42,612 nucleotides of DNA from Apostichopus californicus (taxonomy: Eukaryota > Echinodermata > Holothuroidea > Aspidochirotida > Stichopodidae), in contig JAIPMN010002512.1 in the NCBI GenBank assembly GCA_020650975.1, positions 1 to 42,612 of the forward strand, read 5' to 3'. The notes under the pieces are model-generated. The model was not told the DNA's origin. It ran no database searches and saw only the letters and a program-made list of their open reading frames with translations. This document shows positions 1 to 28,200 of the stretch, piece after piece. The translations under genes were made by a program, and so were the position numbers. Position 1 is the first letter of the stretch. Each line of letters opens with the position of its first letter.

Positions 1-95
1 CCACCATATCAAGTATATTTTCAGGTGATTTATACCAGAAGATATAGTTTTGGGGTGTTTTAAGGCTTAGGTGTCCGGAATTGTCCATGTCCATG
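1..95 (+). mobile_element. Partial copy of the palindromic MITE seen at 24249-24450
   Basis: The stretch about 40-82 reads like the reverse complement of 24257-24300: both share ATATAGTTTTGGG / TTATAGTTTTGGG, then GTGTTTTAAGGCTTAGGTGTCCG versus a close variant. The shared GCTTAGGTGTCCG lies in the terminal inverted repeat of the 24.3-kb element. Only one end is visible; the other end would lie left of the window or has decayed. The similarity was found by eye, so exact limits are uncertain. Confidence 0.45.
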
Positions 96-2117
96 CTACT
101 AGGCCTAGTATTATATAACCCAATTTAGCATAGCACTGGGATCGACCCTGGCAAGACCGATCAGTCAAAGCCAAGTTATGCAGAGACGAACCAGAAGCCA
201 GTAGTGACATGGAAAAGTAGGCCTAGCCTACTCCTACCAAGTCCTACGCTAATATGTTAGGCCACCATTATTCAAGTTTGACCTATTTTTTTTACTAAGA
301 ACTTGTCTTAAAATAAATACTTCATGAAGGTGAATTGAATTTGAAGCTGACCATTGTGAAAGCCAATGTTAAATTGAAACTTGAAATTGAACAAAGTCAA
401 TATCAAAGTAGTACTTTGTGTTTGATCACGACCTTGTCAAACAGTTTTCACCAAATATATTAATACTTCAAAGAATTTAAATTCACAGTTACCCTAAACA
501 GACATTCCCTTTAAGCTTCTTTGTTTGCACTCAGCAATCATTAGGGGCCTACAAGCTTTATTTCAACAGTAACAAACAATTCATATCAATTCCATTTGCT
601 CTTTCCTGAGCAACATTGAGCTATCAAACAAATATCAACTTCCTATTGCGGCATCATAGAGGCCCATCTTCAACCTTTTCACTATATGAAGACTTTCTTA
701 GCTTAAAAAAAAGGAAAGAATTGTTAAAGAGTTATCTTTCCAATATAAGACCGTTTATGACCAGACTTGAGGTTAACAGAAAGATTCATCTTACACATTT
801 CAAATAGACTTCCCTATTAAATTTACATAATATACTATGCTAACTGTATGATAACCCCTTTTAGAGTGTGGGTCTTCAACAGCATTGTTCCTCCCAATTT
901 AAAGTAACTAGGGATTTCCTTGAAACAGATATGGAGAGATAGAAAAAGTTATCTTTCAATTTTTTTTTACAATAATTCTAATTGGTTGATATTTGCCACT
1001 GGACAAGACCTTCAGGAGCTCTTTTAGATTTGCTTCAAAATCACTCCATGTCAGTGTACTGTATTTATATAACAATGCAGTATGATGTGTATGTCCACTT
1101 CACAGGAGTTTCATTCAGCCATGATCAGTCAGAGATCAAATTGATGCAGTATTAGTTTGGATGATATTAAGTGTACCATTTATGACACATGAAATTGATA
1201 TACCATTCAGTTCTGAGAATTTTTATAAACATCCATATATATATAAACGATAGTAAAAAATAATTACAGACTCAAGCAAACATGAAACTGATCAGTCTTC
1301 TTTCTTCACCTTCCTGTCTCCTTGAAACCATTGCGTTCTTGTTCTACATATGACTTGGTATAAACCTTTTCACCATCTCAGATTTCACATTGACCAGACA
1401 ACCCACCCAGTTTTCATTTTATCACCCAAAGTATATGGGTCTAAGCAGAGCTTTCAAGAATCAGTTTGAAAAGGAAAAAAAACAAGATGAGGGTGATCCA
1501 CAGAGTTATATATATATTTGACCTTAGATCATGTGACCTTTGAACTCAGTTACCATGGCAGCTACTGTACATATTTTGATAGCATTTGACATTATTATAA
1601 TCTGTTAAGGTTTCATGTCAATTCAATGTTTTTCCATGGGGTTATAGCAAGAAAATAGATTTTCACTAAATTTGACCTTTTAAATGGGGCCTGCCAGAGG
1701 CAAGTGTTCACCCTGAGGTACCTTTCCACCGAGTTTGAAGAAAATCAGCCCAGCCATTTCAGAGTTTTTGATGCAAAACTTGGGCGAACAGACACACACA
1801 CCCACCCATAGTCACAGACGGACACGTTTTGACCCCTCCCTCAGTCATGGACCCTGAAGTGTCCTACCATGAATAGCTACTCAGGAAAATTAACCAAATG
1901 TTATTACATGGCAACTGTTGCTATGGCAATTGACAAAGCTATATATGGCGCAACTGACAAAAGGAAGTACAATCTCTCATCCTCCCAATGGGAGTGATGA
2001 GATAAAAGCAACAGTTCAGCTTCTCAGCATGAACATAAGTTTATGGCATGGAATGAATATTCATTGAAAAAATGGTGAATTGTTGCAAATTAAGATAACT
2101 ACTTCATCTTAATACAG
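96..2117. other. 5' flank or intron of the mesh-like gene, no exon recognised
   Basis: AT-rich sequence. The first recognisable exon at 2118 begins inside a codon, so at least one upstream exon with the signal peptide must exist, here or left of the window. I found no convincing one. Around 1690-1870 there is a block (CAGCCCAGCCATTTCAGAG, GATGCAAAACTTGGGCGAAC, then ACACACACACCCACCC) that has the feel of a dispersed invertebrate repeat, but I cannot assign a family. A run of TAGGCCTA-like words occurs at about 100-265. Confidence 0.5.
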
Positions 2118-19817
<17,700 letters not shown>

Positions 19818-20620
19818 TTAAAATAAAGATGACACAACTCTACAGACTCTGTGAGACAGTATTCTGTCTTGCTCATCTGCCAATAGCTCCTGCCACTGTC
19901 ATATGAAGCAGTCTATAGCTACAGAGACCCACGACATCACCACCTGAAACCAAATGCAAAACGTTTGCCAAGGGGGGGGGGGGCATGTCTACCTTATAAC
20001 ATAATAGATAATGGAATGAGAGGAAAATGGAATGTTCAGTTGGTGTTCTCCTATATACCTGTGTGTGCATTCCATCCTGCTCACAAAATTCATGTTTCAA
20101 ATGAGTGTGTGATACAATCAATGTAACCGCTCCTCGATGGAAGTTACAGATAATGCTACATTTGGAGATTGTAAAGACCCTCCTTCCCAATTCAAAATAA
20201 ATTTAAAAAATATATAAAAGGAGTTATGGTAATTTACTTGTTTCTTTGTCTGATATTTCCTGGTATGGAAAGGAAGTTTTGGAAGACCAAATGTATATTA
20301 TTTATGGTTGATTTGTTAAAGAGTTTTTTTTATAGATTTCATGAAATAGTTTTCATCTTAGTTCTTCTATGTACAAACCTGCTGGCCAGACTAGTACTAA
20401 AAGTAAATTCCATTTTGCAATACAAATCTTTCCTGTCTAGGTAAAGTTTTAAAATATTGTATCTTACATCTGGTAAGTTGGTTGAATAATTTTTTTTAGG
20501 TTTAATAGATATTGATGCAATCTATGCAAAAAAATTAGTATTTCTTAGTTTAGCTTTTGAACTCAGTATTAATTTCCTAGATTATTTGTATGTTTAGAAT
20601 TAATAAACAGCAACACTGCT
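19818..20620 (+). other. mesh: Probable 3' UTR of the mesh-like gene
   Basis: No coding signal. AATAAA occurs at 20196-20201, and again at 20602-20607 where it is followed by a TG/T-rich stretch (GTGTTTTTTTTTGTTTG) that looks like a downstream element. It includes a 12-G run at 19972-19983. The real end needs transcript data. Confidence 0.55.
20602..20607 (+). promoter_or_regulatory. Candidate polyadenylation signal AATAAA
   Basis: A canonical hexamer followed within about 30 bases by a GT/T-rich stretch. The hexamer at 20196-20201 is the proximal alternative. Confidence 0.45.
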
Positions 20621-20729
20621 GGTCAAGTGTTTTTTTTTTGTTTGTTGCTCTTTCATCAAATTTACAGCTTTTTCATTTAGCTTAAAAGTCGCCAGTATAA
20701 TCCCTGTATCTAGGCTGGACTTTCCTTTA

Positions 20730-21784
20730 TGCTGGCGTCACACTGTCCCGAAGTTGACACCAGATGGACACACGATTAAGAAAATGTTCAAATTCGGCTC
20801 TGATCGTAAAAACATCGGGCCATTCGTGAGGGCATCTTAAGCCATCGTATGGCCGCCGGTGGAGTTTTTCAGGCTCCGGCAGCAACTTCGTGAGCGGTGG
20901 CAAAATCTTTGGCATGCCAAAAAATTGCCGGAAGGCCTTGCGAAGGTTCATTTTCGTGTTGAATTCGTGTGTCCATTTTGCCCTTCGTAAGGCCATCGTG
21001 AGGGCATCTTATCAAATCGTGTCATCTTCGTTTTTACTTCGTGTGATCATTGGTGCCATCGGGCATTTTCGCCTCACGAAGACAATACGAAGGAAACAAG
21101 AAGCTGCCCGATTGTCTTATGAAGGCAACACGACTACGTGAAGCCCTCGCAATGCCATCGAGTAACCATCGTATTATAGTACGATGACATCGAGATGGGA
21201 CCACGGTGTCGGCGAAGACAGCCGAATTTGAGAACCTCAAGCGTTTCCCATGTGTCATGGTAACGTCAGAGTAGAGGCGTGTGTAACTCCCAAAGCTACA
21301 ATCACAATCACAATTAACCACAATTCAGTTCCTGCAGAATGGCATACTTTGGTGATGAGACAACCAGGAAAAAGATAGCAGCAGCATTGCTTCTTTTGAT
21401 GTACCTCAGAGAACATGATGAGCAACTCTTACAAGCCCAGCACCTCCTCTTACAAAGCATTATTTTATTTCACTTTGTCATTTCTTGCTATTTGCCTTTC
21501 TAGCATTCGAAAATGTACTTATCAATACCTCGTCGTGTAGCCATCGTGTGGCCTTCGTGTGGCATTCGTGTGTCCTGCGGGTAAACTACTTAAATAGAAA
21601 AGCACATCTTCGTGTTGCCTTCGTGTGTGGTTCGGGTGCCATCGTGTGACTTTCTGTAGGCATCGTACTTGCGTCGGCTGTTGATTGGCTGTTGACCAAG
21701 TTCGGGGCCATCTTCATGCGAAATTCAAAATTCCTTATTCGTATGGCCATCTGGTGTCAATATCGCGACAGTGTGACGCCTGCA
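20730..21784. mobile_element. Non-autonomous PIF/Harbinger-type DNA transposon
   Basis: The left end TGCTGGCGTCACACTGTC... (20730-20767) and the reverse complement of the right end (21747-21784) agree at 34 of 38 positions. Both are flanked by TTA (20727-20729 and 21785-21787), the three-base target duplication typical of PIF/Harbinger. The interior has many TTCGTG / CATCGTG words on both strands (subterminal repeats) and a short frame resembling the N-terminus of Harbinger-like transposases, cut off by deletion. Length 1,055 bp. It inserted just beyond the 3' end of the mesh-like gene. Confidence 0.85.
21339..21503 (+). pseudogene. Truncated Harbinger transposase N-terminus
   Basis: A 54-codon frame starts MAYFGDETTRKKIAAALLLL and continues LREHDEQLLQAQ, the charged, Leu/Ala-rich leader commonly seen at the start of Harbinger transposases (family knowledge). 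After LLQAQ it runs into unrelated hydrophobic residues and a stop, as expected after an internal deletion. The catalytic DDE region is absent. Confidence 0.6.
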
Positions 21785-21787
21785 TTA

Positions 21788-24188
21788 TAATCTCTGATCC
21801 TCCAGATTATTTGCAGCCATTGAGCAATTACTGATGATGTGCCTTATTAAAACAGTGAATTGTGTTTGTTAGACTTGCCTTGCTAAACACACTATCTATC
21901 ATGACAACACACCTACCTGCTTTACAACCCTGAAAGATACTTTAACGTTCCAAAACAATCATCAACTTGTTTGAATATATATACGTGTCTTTGTGCGCGA
22001 GTCTTCACTCCCTTTAAGTAACCACCAGCGCAAATAAATCACACTGTGAATGTGATTGATTTGAGCTTGGTGTCAAAGTTTAAGGGACAAAATTGATTAC
22101 TTTTGTGAATGTTAAGAAGTTTAACTGTTCATGAGTTATCTTCTCAAGTTTGTTAACATGTTTACTTGTAAAGACATTGTGCAAGGGCATCACGCACCTG
22201 ACTCACCCCATTGTTTTGTATCTGTGGAATCTTAGCATCAGAACAAAAGCCATGTTATGCAAGATCCGGTGCTCAGCATTGTGAAAATATTACCTACAGT
22301 AAACATTTTCTAAGTTCCATCTTCATTTTCGCATTTATCTGTATTTTTCCTTATATATGTCTTTCAGACTGATACAATTCATGAATAAAATATAACAAAA
22401 TCTTTATGAATACCTCAATTGTTACTTTGTCCATGGTTATCATTATCATTGCATTGTTCTTTTCCAACTGATCATATGTTTATATGGTAGCTTGGGGTAT
22501 GGCCTTTTTTCAGCATGTAATATTTGGCTTATATTAAGTGATGTCAACTTTTTTGTCACCACAATATTGGAATACTGGAGTAAAATAAATTGAGAGGTCC
22601 CTTGGGGAAGAATACAAAACATTTTTTTTGAGAATGGATAATTGGATATATTTAAAGCTGAGACAAGAAAGGATAAAAAGGAGTTCAAACTTACAAGTGA
22701 ATTGGTTGGCAAATATTTAAATTATATGTAAGTTCAGAAATAATAACACATGCCTCTGTGCCCCCTATCCATACCCTCCCTTTCCCCACCTCTTTTTACA
22801 CCACTGATCAATAAGCAGTTACATACATTTAAATTGGATGCATTAAAGGTAACGGTTGGAAGTTAAAGATGTCCAAAATAAACGACTTTTGGTTTAGAGT
22901 GCAACTTAGAGGAATGGCTCTTGTATACTCCCGTGAATAAAACATACAATCTCTGAAAAGTTTTTTGTTTCTCCTTTGTATTGATCGTTTTATTATAGAA
23001 TCTTACAGAAATATAGAAAGAATAGTTAACAGTACAAAGAAAGATATGTGAGACCAAGGTAGTTCAGAAAAACAAAATGGGCCAACAAATGTGAATTTGC
23101 AGTCCCCATGCCCTTTTATATTGAAATTGTTTTTATTGAGAAAACGGCTCCTAGTGATGTAGCAGAGTTGTGAGTTGGGCAAGAAAAAAAGTCAAACTAA
23201 ATTACAATCTTCAATAAAATGCAAGTTCAAAAGTGTAAAATGCAAGGATCTGAACTGGTATAATGGTATTATTACTAACAGGCAGGTGTAGCTCCAAGAA
23301 GGTGTACATCCCCCCCCCCCCCCCCGGCCTCCATTGAACCTCCGACAAAAATTAACAGTAATTATTGCATAATCTTACATGCACACCTAATAATAGACAT
23401 AATTTATGCAATACATATGCCTCAGAATCAACCATTGTCCATCTTAAATTGAATTATGAGGAATGCCTCTCCCCCACTCTTACATTTTAAAAGTTATGGA
23501 TCCACCCGTTATATTCTGTGTATGTTCTTATATATATCTTGCATACCATATTACATGTTCCATACTAATAAATGAAATAATCAGAATTGTACAAATATAT
23601 TAGTTCAGAAGTCATCTAAAGAATATATCTCAATTAATTCAATTCACACCAGATACAATGGTGGTCAAACAAATGTTTCATATGGGTATGCACTATGCAA
23701 TATCCACATTGCACCTTTAATTTGACAAGAAGAAATAGCCCAATAGCATTTATTCCCAATATTGCAATATTCACCACAGGTGGAACTGCCAGAATTGTGG
23801 GATTTTATCAGTGAAATATACCCCAGTTAACCTCAATGTTCAGATGTGGGGAAAAGAAAAACTTAAAAATACAACTTGAAAATTTGGAAGCTGAAGTGGA
23901 AAACACGTTTTGGAAACTGATTAATGAAAAACTTACTTTATGATGACTGATATTACAGTTGTAGGCCTTTATAATGTATTATATAAGAACAAGGCCACCT
24001 TTAAGATGAGTTAACCTTCTTCACTATCACTTAGCAAGGAACACTTGTATTCCCCTTTCTAGATGGCTGGAAGTAAGACAACATCCTAATTGTTCATTAG
24101 GTACAGCCATGTAATGCCAACTTGACATACAAGACAACAAATGAAGCTGAACAACTATTTACTTATTTTGTTGTGTAAAAGTAAGTGG
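21788..24188. other. Intergenic, nothing coding seen
   Basis: AT-rich sequence between the transposon and the repeat field downstream of MITD1. It has a 16-C run at 23310-23325. Several AATAAA hexamers are present but no gene end to attach them to. Confidence 0.5.
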
Positions 24189-24227
24189 GCCTGACGTTTC
24201 GATCATAGCAGGATCTTCTTCAGAGGC
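24189..24227 (-). mobile_element. Hammerhead-ribozyme-like motif of a Penelope-like element
   Basis: On the minus strand the order is GCCT (stem I), CTGAAGA (matches CUGANGA), A, GATC-loop-GATC (stem II), GAAAC, GTC, AGGC (stem I partner). This gives all conserved core positions, with ACGT as the very short palindromic stem III that lets such ribozymes work as dimers, a known trait of Penelope-like retroelements. One extra A lies at the base of stem II. No reverse transcriptase remains nearby, so this is probably a terminal fragment. Cleavage would fall after the C of GTC (24193). Confidence 0.6.
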
Positions 24228-24248
24228 TGAATGACAAGTAGCATGGGC

Positions 24249-24450
24249 ACTTCGAAGTTCGGACACCTAAGATTTAAACAGCCCAAAACTATAACTTCCT
24301 TTTAGAGACAAATATGTAAGTACTTGCTAGCACACAGGTTATTTTGGAGAGAAAATAACTGTAGCTTCGTAGTTTTTCGTGAAATTGGCTCTTGCTGTAG
24401 GTTATCAGGGTGAAATCGTGCATTTCTTAGGGGTGTCCGAACTTCGCAGT
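24249..24450. mobile_element. Palindromic MITE, about 200 bp
   Basis: The left end ACTTCGAAGTTCGGACACC (24249-) is the inverted copy of the right end GGTGTCCGAACTTCGCAGT (24432-24450); the similarity runs on through CTAAG. A second TTCCGAACTTCGCAATAC follows directly. One half recurs at 40-82 of this window, which shows the unit is dispersed. No coding content. Confidence 0.7.
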
Positions 24451-24469
24451 GTTCCGAACTTCGCAATAC

Positions 24470-24560
24470 TTACAATACTTACATATAGTATACATATATA
24501 GTATACATATAGTATATAGTATTCATATAGTATATATAGTATATATATATATATACGTAG
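24470..24560. repeat. TATA-rich short tandem repeat
   Basis: Reiterated ATATAGTATACATATAG-like words ending in (AT)n. Its low complexity joins the MITE to the GTAGCTAC field. Confidence 0.85.
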
Positions 24561-25130
24561 TTTAGCTACATTTTGTAACATGTAGAATCTATCATGCTCC
24601 TAGATACCTGTGACTGGCTGAAACCATGCATCAGTATATACCTGCCTTGTTCATATGTAGCTGCATTTTGTTATATATAAAACATATCATGTAGCTACCA
24701 GTGTGCTGTGTAGCTGCTCAATTCTCTATATATGTATCCACTTAAATGCACACTTTATCATGTTCACTGGCAGCGATAGCTGCTCATGTAGCTACATACA
24801 TTCATATGGAGCTACCTTTGCTTCTATGTAGCTAAATGCATGCATACCCGTAGCTATCTTCATTCAATGTAGCTACATACATGACTCATCTGTAGCTACC
24901 TTGGCTTACCATAGGTAACAGACATCCGTGCTGATACTAAGCTACCTATGACAATTGCAGCTATTACTATATTTACAGATAAAACCATCATTTGTAATAT
25001 CTGCTCTGATATGTAGCAACCTTTCTCATAACCTAGCTACTTGTTTTATTTACAGATAAAACACTTTTTTTGGTAATCAACTAATATGCTCTCTTGTAGC
25101 TAACTATTGTCACCATCAGCAGCTACCTTC
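24551..25130. repeat. Field of degenerate GTAGCTAC repeats
   Basis: About 16 copies of GTAGCTAC or one-base variants occur at an average spacing near 35 bases (for example about 24691, 24795, 24878, 24901, 25032, 25096, 25119), often inside TGTAGCTACAT, which is itself a palindrome. The field covers the 3' UTR region of MITD1 and reaches its last codons: the stop codon lies in a TTAGCTAC word. Confidence 0.75.
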
Positions 25131-25271
25131 AAATGTTTAGAATGAAAGATGTCTATGGTTGTTTCGTGGCAATGTCGTAGGTTGAAGTTACAGTACCCGA
25201 TGCTGAATTTTCCACAGTTGACAAAGTAATCGAGCCCTCTACCAATTTTGATAATCCATCCATTATTGAAT
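25100..25271 (-). CDS. MITD1: MITD1 exon 5: end of PLD-like domain and stop
   Basis: Acceptor ATCTTCCAAATAG; phase 2. It encodes [16 protein letters not shown], then [15 protein letters not shown] and the variable tail; TAG at 25102-25100. A minus-strand AATAAA lies at 25050-25045, only 50 bases on, and is a weak candidate for the 3' end. Confidence 0.95.
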
Positions 25272-28200
25272 CTATTTGGAAGATATGAAAGAGCAAATAT
25301 TAGAAGACTTTAACGTCAACAGAAAAAAAAATGATTACATGACGTGATAAGAGGAAAAAGAGAAAGATATTACCTTGCAATCAGAAAGTAAAGCCACTTA
25401 AAACTGAAGTATAAAGTAAACTTTAATGCTGTGTGAATTGTTGAAATACTGTAAACAGCATACAACGTAATACCTGATTTTTAAGAGACTAGATATTGTT
25501 TGCAACAATAACCAGGGACAAAGTTTAAAGGTCTTCAATACTTGCCCTAAAGTTAAAAAATCTAAGATGAAATGCAAGTTTATATTCACATGCAGGTCAA
25601 ACATTTGCTCTGCATGAGCGTTTATTTTTCACCTTGAGTGAATTTATTTATTGCAACCCTTTACTATTTATTTCATCTTAGTAAAGATAGATATATTGAT
25701 GCAGAATAGATTCCCACACTCTCAACCAAAAACAGAATAAGAAAAACATGGTGCTTGGTGAGGCAAACTACCTAACTATACTGCAATTGGAGTACAGAAA
25801 AAAAGACATAATTTTTCCATTTCATTGAAAACAAACGACTAATGTACCACTGTCTCTTCTTTAAAAGTTTTTATTAATTAGCTTACCTGATTTCTCGGTC
25901 ATGTAAACTATCAGAGTATTCCACGACCAGATCGATGCCGTAATCTACTAAACTCTTAGCCATCTCTCGCAGTCGTCCATCTTGCTGAGTGTAATTTTGC
26001 TTCATGGCAAAGAAAAGGGAGAAAAGGGCTCGTGAGGAACATTAAACAGGGTGACACGAGTACCATGGTTTGAAAATGACTCATCAATAACAATTGATGA
26101 CTTCAGCGTGACCTTGCCGTTGACATGATATTGTGAAATATGAACCATAAATGTAGAGTAAAAATGTAAGAGTCAAAAGAAGAGAGAAAATTTAACATAC
26201 CTATGAAAGGAATTAACACTTGAAGACTTTTACTAAAAAGTTCATGCTGACCATGTTAAATGCCTTTTCATAGGTTGCTAGATATTACAAGGTGGCGTTT
26301 TTGTTAATCCACATAATTCCTAACTTAATATTAAGTGGGTACCAAAGGTATTTCCTCGGCCATGAACAACAAAGATACCAATTATCTACACTAGATGCTG
26401 CACGAACCAGGTAAAGGGTTTGTGACAAAAAGTTAAGCTTATATCTTCAAAATGTTACTCCATTTGAAAGTTATTGCCGATTTTAGGTTTACTTTGAAAA
26501 TAATTTTAATTCAAGGTTCTATTTTGAGATTAGAAAGAAAAAACTATATATTCTTGTCCGGTGAAAAGATCACCTGACTTATAGGCCGGCCAGGACTTGA
26601 ATAAACATTCTAGGGTCTTCTGAATGCTACTGTCATATTTTTTAATTAGACTAACATTTATCAGCTTGATAATAGCACTGGTCAATCAAATCACAAGACA
26701 GGACATGAAACTCACCTCGTCTCTTCCAGTCAACAGCGATATCTTGGTCACCTTACAAGAGGACGCTATGAGGAGTTCACAGAATCGTAAGAAATTATAA
26801 ATCTGATGTGTGCTTCGGATGTAAGGATCTTCAACAACGACCTCAGTCAGTGATTGGTCCAGAAATCTATCAAAGACATGTTCATAACTAAACCCTGTAG
26901 CTCCCTTACTGATCTGAATCTGTTCATGAAATTTTCCAGCTGAAAGAAAACATGATGATAAAGTAAAAACATTGACAATTAGGAGTGGGGTGGTGAGGGG
27001 GGGGGGGGAAACATGATTATTGCATTAAGAATTAAGGTAAAATAACAACAAAATAGATGCACATGTTTGTAAATTTCACAAATACGATTTTTATCATCAT
27101 GTCAGTATTTGCCATAAAAGGAAAATTGCTTACTAAAAACTGACACTTTAAAACCCTTCCTTGCTAAGGCTTTCTGGGTTGTTCTTTAAGTTATAATGTG
27201 AGTCACATTTTATCATTGCAACATTCAATTAATTTACTACTAAAGGCAAGATGATGGAGGATGTGAGGATGGTACAAGAGATATGGGAGGAGGGTGCAAG
27301 GGATGTGGGAGTGGGGGATGATGGTGCAAAGGATGTGGGAGTACGGGTAAGGGTGCAAGGGATGTGTAAGGATGGTGTAAGGGATGCTGAAGGAGGGGGA
27401 GGGTGCAATGTATGTGGGAGCGGGGAGGATGGTGCAAGGGATGTAGGCACTTGGGAGGAGGGTGCAAGGGATATCGGAGTAGGGGAGGAGGTGCAAGGGA
27501 TGTGGGAGTGGGGGAGGAGGGTGCAAGAGATGTGGGAGTGGGGGAGGAGGGTGCAAGGGATGTGGGAGTCAAGGAGGAGGGTCCAAGGGATGTGGGAGTC
27601 CGGGAGGAGGGTGCAAGGGATGTGGGCGTGGGGATGAAGGGTGTCTTAATATGATCAACTGCAGTTTTATGTTAAGTTATGCAAAGTAGATTTGATAAAA
27701 TTGTACTTGTCAAGTTGACAAACACAATGAGTTGGAAAAGTTGCTTTGAAAATGGTTCTGTGCTTCTTTTTGACCAGGTTGCTCAAACAATAAAATAATG
27801 GACAAAAACTTTGGATAACAACAAATACAAATATGAAATTTTCAATTACTAATTTCATAAAAGCTCCATACTTTCTTTCTGCTGTTCTATGAGGGATTTA
27901 ATCTTTTCGGCTCTGCTCATGTAATCATTAATTCTTGTCCGATATTGTTCCTTCTTGGCTTGGCTTGTTTCGGCTGCAAAGATAGAAGGCAAACAATTGT
28001 TCATAAACATGGAAATGAGGAGAGAGTAAAGTTGGAGATGGGAGCTGCATTATGAGTGTGCAAACAGAAGATTAGTATAAAACTTGGGAGAAAATGCTTG
28101 ATGTGATGTGATGTGACTAGATGTGATGTGACTAGATGTGATGTGATGTGACTAGATGTGATGTGACTAGATGTGATGTGACTAGATGTGATGTGACTAG

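Noticed and set aside
1282..1353. MKLISLLSSPSCLLETIAFL, a signal-peptide-like start upstream of the mesh-like exons
   Set aside because: It is hydrophobic enough, but no good donor gives the needed phase 1 before its TGA, so I cannot join it to the exon at 2118.
20727..20996. Minus-strand open frame of 89 codons within the transposon left end
   Set aside because: It covers the inverted repeat and CATCGTG-type subterminal repeats; no transposase motif.
27203..27654. Overlapping open frames on both strands (Pro/Ser- or Gly-rich)
   Set aside because: By-products of the G-rich minisatellite; low complexity, all frames open, inside the MITD1 intron.
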